Below are positions 8,435 to 17,080 of a stretch of 26,543 nucleotides of DNA, piece after piece (the stretch's first letter is position 1; the number at the start of each line of letters is the position of its first letter). This DNA comes from Planctomycetota bacterium. GTDB taxonomy: Bacteria; Planctomycetota; Phycisphaerae; WQYP01. Where the stretch lies: NCBI GenBank assembly GCA_021826605.1, contig JAKAZF010000002.1:1-26543 (forward strand), written 5' to 3'. The notes beneath the pieces were generated by a model. That model made no database searches. It was not told the DNA's origin and saw only the letters and a list, made by a program, of their open reading frames with translations. The position numbers and the translations under genes are program-made.

Positions 8435-9973
8435 ATGAAAAAATGTGCTTCGGCATCAGTTGTAGCTATGTTGTTAACGGTATGCGTGGCGATGACGGGC
8501 TTGGCTGGTGCGGCTCCGGTGCAATCTTGGGTCGTGGGGCTGGATTGCTATCATCGCACATGCTACAACTCCAATGGAACCGTGTCGCGATCGGCCCGCT
8601 ATATGTGGTCGCAGAAAACGCCGGGAGGGTATTCAAAGTTAGGCGATCTGCTCCACACGATGGGGGCGAGGTTGGCGACGGTTAAAACTGCCGTGGACGC
8701 GCATGTGCTTACTCCCTTGTCCATGTTTATTATTTGCGATCCTGATACCACACACCCCGGTTTCGCGTTTGCACGACATCCCCACTACATTCAAAAGTCG
8801 GAGATTCAGGCGCTGGTGAAATGGGTGAGGCGGGGCGGAGTGCTGGTGCTTTTCGCCAACAATGTGGGGAACTGTGAATTCACGCATTATAACCAACTCG
8901 CGGATCATTTCGGGATACATTTCAATCGAGATACCGCACGATTGCCGCATGGCGGCAATATTATTCCGGTGCCGGAGGCGAATCACAATTTCAAGGGGGT
9001 CAAAAAGTTGCTCATCGTTGGAATGTGCTCGATGACTGTTGCGGCTCCGGCCAAAGCGGTTCTCAGTTACAATCACCAGGTGCTGATGGCAACCGCGAAA
9101 TTTGGCAAGGGGCGGGTCTTCGCCGTCGGCGATCCATGGCTGTACAACGAGCATTTCAATAATGCGGAAAACCATCGCGCTGCGCATGAAGTGTTTCACT
9201 GGCTCCTGCATCAGGCGGAGCACAGGCAAATTGGCAGCCGGGTATTTGGGCATCCTCAGTATCATGTTCTGGCGGACATTGCGCCATCTCCTGATCCATC
9301 GGCTTTTGTACCGACCAGAGGATCGATGTGGTTGGATAAAAATGGCAAGATTACCTGGCTGGGCGTGCTGCGGGAGCAGCACATCAAGCGCGGCCAGGCT
9401 GGACCGATCGGAGTGCTATTTTTCGGTGATTCACTGCCAAACGGTTGGAATATCAATCCGAAGCTCAAACCCGTATGGAATAAATACTATGGTGCGTGGG
9501 ATCCTGCGAATTTTTCCCAGGGTGACGCCAACATGAAGGAATTGGTTGAGGATGTCAACGACGGTGAGTTTGACGGAATTTCGCCCAAAGTGGTGGTATT
9601 GCTCTGCGGTGGCAACAGCCTTCCATCAATGCGAGCCAAGGTGATTCTGCGCGATAATAAGAAGATTGTCGCCGCCATTCGTGCCAAGGAACCGAATACC
9701 AAAATCCTGTTGTTGGGGCTGTTTCCATCCGGGCGCGATCCAAAAAGTCCGGAGGTTGCACGGCTGCGGGCGAAGATTGCGTTTGTGAATAAGGGATTGG
9801 CGAAACTTGATAATGGCAAGACGATACGCTTTCTCAATTTGGATTCCAGATTTGTGGATGGCGCGGGTGTGCAGATCAAAGGCGCATTTACCGATGGATT
9901 TCACTTGAGTGTCAAGGGCTACAATATCTGGGCGAAAGGGATGCAGCCGCTGCTTGCGGAGATGATGAAATAG
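8435..9973 (+). CDS. Secreted DUF4350-like domain fused to an SGNH (GDSL) esterase
   Basis: A 512-residue protein with a Sec signal peptide (MKKCASASVVAMLLTVCVAMTGLAGAAP). Residues about 30-275 match the accessory domain usually found at the C-terminus of GH88/GH105 unsaturated rhamnogalacturonyl hydrolases: a GLDCYHR opening, FIICDPDT, GGVLVLFANN, and G232-DPWLYNE-239. Residues about 300-512 are an SGNH hydrolase of the PAF-acetylhydrolase type. The active-site blocks look intact: GDSL with Ser333, a Gly in SQGDA, GGN with Asn394, and DGFH with Asp487 and His490. Deacetylation of a polysaccharide is the natural guess; the substrate is not shown. The ATG at 8435 is preferred over a TTG at 8408 because it opens directly into the signal peptide, although its Shine-Dalgarno is poor. 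The start of the next gene follows 67 bases after its stop. The last 200 residues are closely related to the gene at 21013. Confidence 0.85.
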   Translation: MKKCASASVVAMLLTVCVAMTGLAGAAPVQSWVVGLDCYHRTCYNSNGTVSRSARYMWSQKTPGGYSKLGDLLHTMGARLATVKTAVDAHVLTPLSMFIICDPDTTHPGFAFARHPHYIQKSEIQALVKWVRRGGVLVLFANNVGNCEFTHYNQLADHFGIHFNRDTARLPHGGNIIPVPEANHNFKGVKKLLIVGMCSMTVAAPAKAVLSYNHQVLMATAKFGKGRVFAVGDPWLYNEHFNNAENHRAAHEVFHWLLHQAEHRQIGSRVFGHPQYHVLADIAPSPDPSAFVPTRGSMWLDKNGKITWLGVLREQHIKRGQAGPIGVLFFGDSLPNGWNINPKLKPVWNKYYGAWDPANFSQGDANMKELVEDVNDGEFDGISPKVVVLLCGGNSLPSMRAKVILRDNKKIVAAIRAKEPNTKILLLGLFPSGRDPKSPEVARLRAKIAFVNKGLAKLDNGKTIRFLNLDSRFVDGAGVQIKGAFTDGFHLSVKGYNIWAKGMQPLLAEMMK

Positions 9974-10040
9974 ATGCCGCATCGCGTATAAAGGCTATAA
10001 TTAACTACACCGGTTTGGTGATAAGTCAGGAGATTTTATT

Positions 10041-12452
10041 ATGGAAAAGAGCCCACGCCCAAATTCGCAAGTTGTATCGCGCCGCAACGTGCTCAAAGCG
10101 GTCGGCCCTATACTCGGGGCCGCAGCGCTGTCCGGCAACGCCTTTCGGATGGACGCGGAAGCGATGACAGCACCTGGAGTTGGTCCCGATGCGGTCCGTG
10201 ACCAGGTGAACTGGGAAAAGTTCATGGCCCGGCAGGATTTGGTGTGGGATACGCTGCCCAAATTGTGGGATGGAGGTGCGTTTCTCGGCAATGGCCTGCT
10301 GGGGACGATGATTTATAGTCCCGAAGGTGAACCAATGCGCTGGGAGATTTGTCGCAGCGATGTGACGGATAATCAAGGCTGGCCGGGTATACCTGGCAAG
10401 CCGTATGACCCTTATCAGGGGCGGTCGAGATTGGCTATTGGGCACCTTATATTAGAACCGGTAGGCAAGCCTACCGGCGGCACAATGCGGCTGACTCTGT
10501 GGGACGCGCAGGCCACTGGTACGCTGTTGACGGATCGGGGGGCAATCAGTTGGCGATCATTTATTCACACAACACAAATGGCTATTGTTGTGGAACTCAA
10601 AACCGAAGGCGCGGAATCCGGCTGTAAGTGGAAATGGGTGGCTGGTGTGGCGGCCCCGCTCTGCGTACAGAAGCACACCTTTATGCCGCCGGGCTATAAG
10701 CTCAATCCTCCTCCGCGGATTGAAAAAAACGGAGAGATGAATCTGTGTATCCAGCCTCTGGCGCGCGGCGGTGGATATGCCACAGCGTGGCGGGAAGTTT
10801 CTTTTGGGGCCAATCATCGCATGTTGGTCGTGAGCGTCGGAAATTCTCTGCCATTTACCGCCAATTATCATGAAGATGTGCTGCATCATCACTGGCCCAA
10901 AGTGGACGTTGCGGTGCGGGAAGCCACGGAGGCGGTGGATAAGGCTATAAAGACTGGAATCCCGGCGCTGGTGGCGTCACAACGGAAGTGGTGGCACGCT
11001 TATTACCCGGCCAGCTTTGTTTCACTGCCGGACGCCCGCATGGAAAGCTTTTATTGGATTCAAATGTACAAGCTGGCGTCCACTACGCGGCCCGACCGTC
11101 CGGCGATTGACTTGCTGGGCGTGTGGTATATGAAGACGGGTTGGGCCTCCATCTGGTGGGATCTCAACATTCAACTCACTTATTATCCGGTAGGTGCTTC
11201 CAATCGTCTGGAGTTAGGGGAAAGCCTGTGCCGGATGCTGGATAACAACCTTGAGAATCTCAGTCGCAACGTTCCTAACAAACAATGGCAGAAGGATTCT
11301 GCGGTCGTTGGTCTCAACAGTAGTTACGATTGCATCAGCAATGGGAGTATGGGTGGTAATCTGGTATGGGCAGCCAATGACTATTGGAAGCAGAACCGTT
11401 CCGCGATGGATGACGTTGAACTCCGGGAGAAGCTTTTTCCGTTGCTGCGGCGCAGTGTGAATTACTTTATGCACATCAAGACCATGGGCCCGGATGGCCG
11501 TTATCATATGCCCAAGGACTGGTCCCCGGAGTACGGCTCTACAACGGATATCAATTATGATTTGTCGCTGTTCCGCTGGGGATGCACGGCACTGTTGGAG
11601 ACTTGTGAACGCCTCCATATCGACGATCCGCTCATCCCACAATGGAAAGAGGTGCTGGCCAAACTGGTCAACTATCCGCAAAAGGATGATGTGTTATGGA
11701 TTGGCGATAATATGCCGCTGGCGCATGGGCATCGGCACTATTCGCATCTCTTTATGATTTATCCTCTCTATCTGGTCAATTGGGATCAAAAAGAAAACCG
11801 CGAACTTATTGAAAAATCCATTGATCACTGGGTCAAATTGAGTGATTCATCGCACGGGGGCAATTTCTCCGGATTCTCATACGCCGGCGCGGCGTCGATG
11901 TATGCGTCCATCGGGCGGCGCAACGATGCCGTGCGGATACTGAATCAGGGGTTGACCCGTACGATCCAGGCCAACACGATGTACATGGAATGCAATATGC
12001 CCTGTGGCGAAAGTCCGCCGGCGTTTGCGCAGGCCATCAACGACTTGTTGCTGCAGAGTTGGGCTTCAACGATTCGAGTATTTCCCGGAGTACCCGATGC
12101 CTGGAAGGATGTGACGTTTCACAACATGCGGGCATTAGGGGCCTTTCTTGTCAGCGCCGTTCGTCGCCGCGGCCAAAACCTTTGGGTGCGTGTCGAAAGT
12201 CTGGCGGGGGAACCCTGCCGCGTGAAGCCGGGCTTTACCGGCGCGGTGAAGATTCGTGCCGATCGTGCCATGACGATGAAACATCTTCCTGACGGCGTGG
12301 TGGAATTGGACCTCAAGAAGGGCGAGGTTGTCGTGCTCTACAGTGGTGATTCCATGCCGGCACTGGATATTCGGCCGGTGACCCGGCAAACCGGCATATC
12401 CAATTGGTATGGCTCAGTCAAGAAAAATTCGCTTCGTCGCGGGCGGGCGTAA
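10041..12452 (+). CDS. Tat-exported GH95-like glycoside hydrolase
   Basis: An 803-residue protein, the usual size for family GH95 (alpha-L-fucosidases and alpha-L-galactosidases). It starts with a Tat leader (VVSRRNVLKAVGPILGAAALSG). The N-terminal beta domain shows DLVWDTLPKLWDGGAFLGNGLLGTMIY, typical of the family. In the (alpha/alpha)6 barrel, WSPEYG places Glu497 where GH95 enzymes have their general acid, followed by TTDINYDLSLFRW. GHRHYSHLFMIYPLY is the conserved HRHxSHL segment, and VFPGVPDAWKDVTFHNMRALGAF matches the GH95 C-terminal domain. The usual Asn-x-Asn that positions the catalytic water appears as Asp374-Leu-Asn376, so activity or specificity may differ; that alignment is by eye. 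An AGGAG lies eight bases before the ATG. A perfect 9-bp palindrome lies inside the gene (10458-10477). Confidence 0.75.
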   Translation: MEKSPRPNSQVVSRRNVLKAVGPILGAAALSGNAFRMDAEAMTAPGVGPDAVRDQVNWEKFMARQDLVWDTLPKLWDGGAFLGNGLLGTMIYSPEGEPMRWEICRSDVTDNQGWPGIPGKPYDPYQGRSRLAIGHLILEPVGKPTGGTMRLTLWDAQATGTLLTDRGAISWRSFIHTTQMAIVVELKTEGAESGCKWKWVAGVAAPLCVQKHTFMPPGYKLNPPPRIEKNGEMNLCIQPLARGGGYATAWREVSFGANHRMLVVSVGNSLPFTANYHEDVLHHHWPKVDVAVREATEAVDKAIKTGIPALVASQRKWWHAYYPASFVSLPDARMESFYWIQMYKLASTTRPDRPAIDLLGVWYMKTGWASIWWDLNIQLTYYPVGASNRLELGESLCRMLDNNLENLSRNVPNKQWQKDSAVVGLNSSYDCISNGSMGGNLVWAANDYWKQNRSAMDDVELREKLFPLLRRSVNYFMHIKTMGPDGRYHMPKDWSPEYGSTTDINYDLSLFRWGCTALLETCERLHIDDPLIPQWKEVLAKLVNYPQKDDVLWIGDNMPLAHGHRHYSHLFMIYPLYLVNWDQKENRELIEKSIDHWVKLSDSSHGGNFSGFSYAGAASMYASIGRRNDAVRILNQGLTRTIQANTMYMECNMPCGESPPAFAQAINDLLLQSWASTIRVFPGVPDAWKDVTFHNMRALGAFLVSAVRRRGQNLWVRVESLAGEPCRVKPGFTGAVKIRADRAMTMKHLPDGVVELDLKKGEVVVLYSGDSMPALDIRPVTRQTGISNWYGSVKKNSLRRGRA
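10458..10477. repeat. Perfect 9-bp inverted repeat inside the GH95-like gene
   Basis: CCGGTAGGC (10458-10466) and GCCTACCGG (10469-10477) are exact reverse complements around AA. It encodes PVGKPTG in frame. Short GC-rich palindromes of this shape are often dispersed repeats; no second copy is present in this window. Confidence 0.5.
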
Positions 12453-12483
12453 TCGCCATTGAACGGATGTGCCAATTTGTTGT

Positions 12484-12488
12484 AAGGA
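12484..12488 (+). promoter_or_regulatory. Ribosome binding site AAGGA fixing a GTG start at 12498
   Basis: AAGGA lies nine bases before the GTG at 12498, the best Shine-Dalgarno match near this gene. It supports the long N-terminus, and therefore the decayed Tat-like leader, being translated. Confidence 0.55.
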
Positions 12489-12497
12489 CATTTCTGC

Positions 12498-14090
12498 GTG
12501 GACAACAGGGCAATTACTTTACGATCCTCCCGATCAATGCGGGAGATCCTTCCATCGGCCGGTGTGACTGCCGGTGCGGCGGCAATGGGAAAACGCGCGA
12601 AATGGACACTCGGAAATAGCTTATGGTCATTTTGGTGTAGACGCGGCGCTATCACCACGTTGATGATTTTCCTGTTTCTCGGTTGTCCGGCGGTCAGCGC
12701 TGCCGCAGATAAGCCTCCGCAGCCGCGCATGCTCAAGGTGTTGTTTTTTGACTATCGCTCCATTGAGAGGATGAAAGGGTTTGATCGTAAAGTTTTCACA
12801 CCAATTCCATATAAAGGCAACCCAATTTTTCTCTCAACACCGTTAGAAACAAACTCCATATATCTCTATGGTGCTGTGGTCAGGCATCGTAGTACGGGCT
12901 TATGGCAAATGTGGTATACAGCCATAAACAAAGGGCGATGGGTACTTGCCTACGCCATCAGTAAGGATGGCATCACGTGGCAGAGACCCAACTTGGACGT
13001 GATCAAGCGGGATGGTCATGATACGAATTTCGTATTTGATGAAAATCCCCAAGGCGCGGCAATCATCTATGATCGAGCCGACCCGCGCCCCGGATGGAAG
13101 TATAAAATGATCTGCGGTGCCGCGCCGTCCGGGTATTTTTCTGTTTATCGCAGTGCCGATGGCATCCATTGGGTGGCTGCGGCGAAGAATCCGGTGATCA
13201 ATACGGACCCGGATTGCCCCATGGGCTTGGTGCGCGAACCGGACGGTAAGTATGTGGCATATCTTAGACCCAGAGCAGGTGATCGTCGCATTGGGCGGTC
13301 GACTTCATGGGATTTTATTCATTGGTCTCGGATACGAATGGTACTGGACCAATCGCCGCAGGATCCACCACAAACACAATTTTATGGTATGGGTGTTTTC
13401 CCGTACGGGGGATACCAGCTTGGTACGCTCTGGATTTATCATACCTACGCCAGTGACATGGGCATTGGGAAAATGGATGGACATCAGGAGCCGGAATTGG
13501 CCTACGGGCGCAGCGGCTATGCCTGGCACAGGTTGGCGCGGGGCACCCCATGGATCAAGCTGGGCGCAAAGGGATCATGGGACTGGGGGCTGATTGAACC
13601 GGCCTGCCAACCGGTGATGCTGAAAAGCCAAATCCGCTTTTATTTCGCCGGGTCGCGTACGTCGCACGGCTTTAACGTGATGACTTGGAAAAAGGCGCAG
13701 CCGCGTTGTGGTGTCGGATTCGTCTCCATAAAACCGGACCGGTTCGTTGGACTGGTGGCTGCGCATACGGGCCGGTTGCTGACGCGGCCATTGTGGATAG
13801 AGGTTCCCAAATTTTATGTTAATGCCAAGGTCGCGCCGGGCGGTTCTATTCGCGTGGAGCTTACAAATGTCGCCGGAGATACGATGCCCGGGTTTAATTT
13901 AAAGGAGTGTGTTCCAGTGACCGGTGATTCCCTGCATCACCAACTGCGCTGGCTCAACAACCCAAATACGGCTTCTTTGGCCAATCATAATCTTCGATTT
14001 CGCGTGGTGGCACGTCATGCAACGCTTTTTGCGATCGAATCTGGACCTAAGTCGGAACTCGCGGACTATTGGAGATTTCGGATCCCGTAA
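12498..14090 (+). CDS. Exported five-bladed beta-propeller, glycosidase-like
   Basis: A 530-residue protein. The body has repeated Asp-box-like turns typical of GH43/GH32-like propellers common in planctomycetes: S155-KDGITW, S219-ADGIHW and S270-WDFIHW, preceded by LWQMWYTA and followed by WGLIEPACQPV and a C-terminal beta domain. The acid/base residues cannot be assigned with confidence. The N-terminus is odd. Residues 1-36 align with the Tat leaders of neighbouring genes (SMREILPSAGVTAGAAAMG against SRRKLLKSAGLLAGAAALG), but the twin arginine has become Met-Arg. A second leader follows (CRRGAITTLMIFLFLGCPAVSAAA), which probably does the exporting by Sec or Tat. The GTG start has a good Shine-Dalgarno. 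It lies 45 bases after the GH95-like gene. Confidence 0.7.
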   Translation: MDNRAITLRSSRSMREILPSAGVTAGAAAMGKRAKWTLGNSLWSFWCRRGAITTLMIFLFLGCPAVSAAADKPPQPRMLKVLFFDYRSIERMKGFDRKVFTPIPYKGNPIFLSTPLETNSIYLYGAVVRHRSTGLWQMWYTAINKGRWVLAYAISKDGITWQRPNLDVIKRDGHDTNFVFDENPQGAAIIYDRADPRPGWKYKMICGAAPSGYFSVYRSADGIHWVAAAKNPVINTDPDCPMGLVREPDGKYVAYLRPRAGDRRIGRSTSWDFIHWSRIRMVLDQSPQDPPQTQFYGMGVFPYGGYQLGTLWIYHTYASDMGIGKMDGHQEPELAYGRSGYAWHRLARGTPWIKLGAKGSWDWGLIEPACQPVMLKSQIRFYFAGSRTSHGFNVMTWKKAQPRCGVGFVSIKPDRFVGLVAAHTGRLLTRPLWIEVPKFYVNAKVAPGGSIRVELTNVAGDTMPGFNLKECVPVTGDSLHHQLRWLNNPNTASLANHNLRFRVVARHATLFAIESGPKSELADYWRFRIP

Positions 14091-14140
14091 CTTCAGTTAT
14101 GGGCGAATATATTTGGCATTGTCCATCGGCTCTCATTATG

Positions 14141-14145
14141 AAAGG
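14141..14145 (+). promoter_or_regulatory. Ribosome binding site AAAGG for the GH16 start at 14156
   Basis: AAAGG lies ten bases before the ATG at 14156 and overlaps an upstream in-frame ATG (14138). The same layout precedes the gene at 17081, which argues that the downstream ATG is the real start in both. Confidence 0.6.
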
Positions 14146-14155
14146 TTGCACGGCT

Positions 14156-15436
14156 ATGGTAAATAATCAGAAGCAGCCAAACACTGGCATATCAAGGCGA
14201 AGAGTGATCAAAGCAGCCGGCGCACTGGCCGGTGCGGCAGCAATGGGCGTTGACGCTTTATGGGCACCCAGGGCGAGCGCCGCGCCCAAGCCGATTCTTA
14301 CAACCTTGATATCGGTTAGCTCTCCGGCGTATTGTTCCACGATTAAGGGCACCACAACCATAGCGATTGTGGCACCTGGTGTGAAATCGGTTGTCGTGAA
14401 CTGCTGGAAACAGGGGCCGGGATTTGGCCGCGATTCCACGGTGGGACACCTATCTCTCAACGCGCATGGGGAAGGCTCCGTGGTATTTCATGCGGATGAG
14501 TATCCGCATGGGCCAATTACGGTAAGAATTGTCGGATTTAATGATGACAAGCAGGTGGTGGATCGATGTGATCTGCAACTATACAACGCCGGCGGCATCA
14601 AATGGATGCAGGGGCTGCCGGAAGAAGCGCCGCCTCAGACACAAGGCATGACGGTGGTGTTTGCCGATGATTTCAAGCGGATGCCTTCAATATCCAGTAC
14701 GGATATGAGCGCTACGTATTACGATCATAAGCCACCCAATGGCTCGCAGGACTTCAGTTACATTCCGTTTACAGGATTCCATTCGCCGCGGAACCCATTT
14801 TTTCAAGAAGATACGTGGCTGAGGATCCGTGCGGATGAGCGGAAACACAGTACTGGGCTGCTTTCATCAATGAAAAATAATGGTAGCGGCATAATGGCCA
14901 AAGCCCCATGTTATTTTGAGTGCCGGTTCATTGGCCCCAATGCGATTGGAACATGGCCAGCATTCTGGATATTGAGCGATTACATGACCGAATATCTCAA
15001 GACCAAGCGCCTGGATATGCCGGTGGATGAATTGGATATTATAGAGGCATACGGTGGCAATGGACGCGGCGAGCCGAACTCTTATGATTTATACCGGGCG
15101 ACGCCGCATGCTTGGAATCAGGGTGCGAAGGGTGCGGTGATCAACCGGGAAGTGGTGAGCGAATGTCACGATCCGATTTCCATGAAGAAATTTGGTATTC
15201 CTTCGACCTGGTATCAGGCATCGCATATATACGGTTGTAAGATTACCGAAACAATTACAACATTTTATTGCGATAACATTGCGGTTGCCAGCTTCAAGAC
15301 CATGCCGGTGTCACAACGGGAGCCGTTCTTCTTCCTCATTAATCTGGCGACGGGAGGCGGTTGGCGGACGGATTTGTCGCGCTACGGCGGGAAGGCGGAT
15401 ATGTATGTGGATTATGTGCGCGTATGGCACGGATAG
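14156..15436 (+). CDS. Tat-exported GH16 beta-glucanase-like protein
   Basis: A 426-residue protein. It begins with a Tat leader (ISRRRVIKAAGALAGAAAMG, cleavage near RASAA-AP). Residues about 45-145 form an Ig-like beta domain (TTTIAIVAPGVKSVVVNCW ... GPITVRIVGFND). The rest is a GH16 jelly roll: FADDFKRM, YFECRFIGPNAIGTWPAFWIL, and the catalytic ExDxxE as Glu292-Leu-Asp294-Ile-Ile-Glu297. It ends in a YVDYVRVW strand typical of GH16. GH16 enzymes cleave beta-1,3/1,4-glucans, xyloglucan or galactans; the substrate is not decided by the sequence. The ATG at 14156 was chosen from the upstream AAAGG; an open frame back to a TTG at 14069 overlaps the previous gene and is unlikely. A stable hairpin spans the stop codon. 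Confidence 0.85.
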   Translation: MVNNQKQPNTGISRRRVIKAAGALAGAAAMGVDALWAPRASAAPKPILTTLISVSSPAYCSTIKGTTTIAIVAPGVKSVVVNCWKQGPGFGRDSTVGHLSLNAHGEGSVVFHADEYPHGPITVRIVGFNDDKQVVDRCDLQLYNAGGIKWMQGLPEEAPPQTQGMTVVFADDFKRMPSISSTDMSATYYDHKPPNGSQDFSYIPFTGFHSPRNPFFQEDTWLRIRADERKHSTGLLSSMKNNGSGIMAKAPCYFECRFIGPNAIGTWPAFWILSDYMTEYLKTKRLDMPVDELDIIEAYGGNGRGEPNSYDLYRATPHAWNQGAKGAVINREVVSECHDPISMKKFGIPSTWYQASHIYGCKITETITTFYCDNIAVASFKTMPVSQREPFFFLINLATGGGWRTDLSRYGGKADMYVDYVRVWHG

Positions 15437-15444
15437 ATCCGTGC
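15427..15444 (+). other. Hairpin spanning the stop codon of the GH16 gene
   Basis: GCACGGAT (15427-15434) pairs with ATCCGTGC (15437-15444), and the TAG stop lies in the loop region. There is no T-run, so it is not a standard terminator. It could slow ribosomes or nucleases between GH16 and the next gene. Significance is uncertain. Confidence 0.4.
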
Positions 15445-15526
15445 GAGTCGGCGAACTCGTATGCTGTTGAATTGAGAAGTGAAGTGATATGGCATCAACG
15501 CCAGCAATGAGAGGAAAATAATCGAA

Positions 15527-17044
15527 ATGGTAAAACGTCATGCACATCGTAGGGGCCGCCGAGGGTCAGATATGCCAGCAGGGATAAAGCGCCGGGATTT
15601 TCTGCTTAGTGCGTTGGCGGGTATGGCCGCATCAACTGTCGCATGTGCGGCGGAGAGTTCATCGTCGAACCATGCCGTCGGTTCAATTGGAAAATTTCCG
15701 TTCCCTGGAGCGGTCGTTGATATGGACTTTACCAGAGATCGCTATTTTGGTGCCGGTTTAAGTGATCTTGCAGTCCGCAATGCCACCGGTGGATTTGCGA
15801 TTGACAGTTCCGGATTGTGGCATCGGTTCGCGCCCAACACGTTGCGCAAGACCGACCTGGGCTTGTTATTGGAGCAGCACCAAACCAATTTGGCACTTTG
15901 GTCGCGCGATCTAAGCAACCCGGTATGGGTGCGAAATAATATGTCGGTGACACCAACTGGAAGCATTGTCGGTGCGGATGGAACGAAAAACGGTTCGCGG
16001 CTGACAGCCAAGGCCGACAAGGCCACGCTCATTCAGACTTTGCATTACAAATACAATAAGGCGACATATACAACCTCGTGGCGCTCCATGCCCAACACGA
16101 ATTACGGGAATTTGGATTACCATTATGGCCAAGGGCCGCAGTTGGCTATGCGGATCAAACGCGTATCCGGAAGTGGCAAGATCGGCATGACGTTGAATGG
16201 ACAAACGTATGTAGACGTTACCAGTATCGTGGATGCCGGTTCCGGCACGGGTTGGACCAACCCATCGTTTCCCCTTTGGTCTCGCGCAATGATTGCGGGG
16301 ATTCAACTCGGGACATCCGGAGATGTTATTGATGTTGATCTGGTGGAATGGGAGGATCAGAATGTGCAGTCGGTGGCCCCATTTTCACCGTGGCCCACGA
16401 CGAGCGAAGCGATGTTGCGCGATACAGATACAATTGAAGTAAATCCGGCAAGCAAACTATATTCCGCATTGGGCCGAAATAAGACGTTCACACTATATGC
16501 CGAAGCATACAATGCCATGTGTGACAATCCGATGTTTATTGTATGGCAGGGTGGATGTCGTCTGCATGGCCGGGGCGGCGGATCGCCCAATGGCGCGGGT
16601 TATATCGAATACGACAATCCGCACTATAGTAAAAAAGGCGCGAAAGCGGCAATCAAATGGTCGATTGAGGCAAAACTGGGCGACCAACGTTTCAGCAACT
16701 ATGCCTGGCCGGAAATTGGAGACAAGAATACATCCAATCTGCAGGAAATTTTACAGACTGGTGTCATTTCACGATCGGTTTGGACTTGGGATCGGGCAAC
16801 CGGAATTGGGTCGGTGGTGGCACGAAACGATTCTACCGGCCCCGGCACGGTGGTCACTGGACGCGTCAATCATGATTATGCAACCGGCAAATTGTTTCTC
16901 GGATGCACCGGCGACAGAATCCCGGTGAATCTGGCGGGCTACCTTCGCCGAATTATCGTGTTTTCAACGATTCCTGCCGATCACGGATCATCCATGGAAG
17001 TGCCGGTGGCAGGCGCAACCTATTGGCGAAAGCGGAAAAAATAA
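15527..17044 (+). CDS. Tat-exported concanavalin-A/phage-spike-like protein, paralogue B
   Basis: A 505-residue relative of the proteins at 6946 and 17081. The leader is a Tat type (GIKRRDFLLSALAGMAASTVACAAESS); the cysteine after TVA could make this a Tat lipoprotein, unlike its paralogues. The same modules follow: GAVVDMDFTRDRYFGAGL, NTLRKTDLGLLLEQHQTNLALWSRDLSNPVWVRNN, then VGADGTKNGSRLTA, and a C-terminal LamG-like half ending in LRRIIVFSTIPAD. It lacks the CLPGAT cysteine shared by copies A and C. A carbohydrate-binding or surface role is inferred; no catalytic residues are seen. AGAGGAA lies about 12 bases before the ATG, and the Tat leader starts unusually late (about residue 24). The next gene starts 36 bases after its stop. 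Confidence 0.8.
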   Translation: MVKRHAHRRGRRGSDMPAGIKRRDFLLSALAGMAASTVACAAESSSSNHAVGSIGKFPFPGAVVDMDFTRDRYFGAGLSDLAVRNATGGFAIDSSGLWHRFAPNTLRKTDLGLLLEQHQTNLALWSRDLSNPVWVRNNMSVTPTGSIVGADGTKNGSRLTAKADKATLIQTLHYKYNKATYTTSWRSMPNTNYGNLDYHYGQGPQLAMRIKRVSGSGKIGMTLNGQTYVDVTSIVDAGSGTGWTNPSFPLWSRAMIAGIQLGTSGDVIDVDLVEWEDQNVQSVAPFSPWPTTSEAMLRDTDTIEVNPASKLYSALGRNKTFTLYAEAYNAMCDNPMFIVWQGGCRLHGRGGGSPNGAGYIEYDNPHYSKKGAKAAIKWSIEAKLGDQRFSNYAWPEIGDKNTSNLQEILQTGVISRSVWTWDRATGIGSVVARNDSTGPGTVVTGRVNHDYATGKLFLGCTGDRIPVNLAGYLRRIIVFSTIPADHGSSMEVPVAGATYWRKRKK

Positions 17045-17065
17045 TGATTTTCGGAAAGTATTATG

Positions 17066-17070
17066 AAAGG
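17066..17070 (+). promoter_or_regulatory. Ribosome binding site AAAGG for the start at 17081
   Basis: AAAGG ends ten bases before the ATG at 17081 and overlaps an in-frame ATG at 17063. The pattern (ATGAAAGG, then ATG ten bases on) is shared with 14138-14156, suggesting these two leaders were copied together with their ribosome binding sites. Confidence 0.6.
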
Positions 17071-17080
17071 ATATATCTCT

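Noticed and set aside
8639..9382. 247-codon frame antisense to the DUF4350-SGNH gene
   Set aside because: The plus-strand protein has clear motifs in the same stretch; the antisense product is rich in R, H and M and has no domain.
9979..10001. TATAAT at 9996-10001 as an internal promoter for the GH95-like gene
   Set aside because: A perfect -10 hexamer, but no acceptable -35 at 16-18 bases and no extended -10; not strong enough to call.
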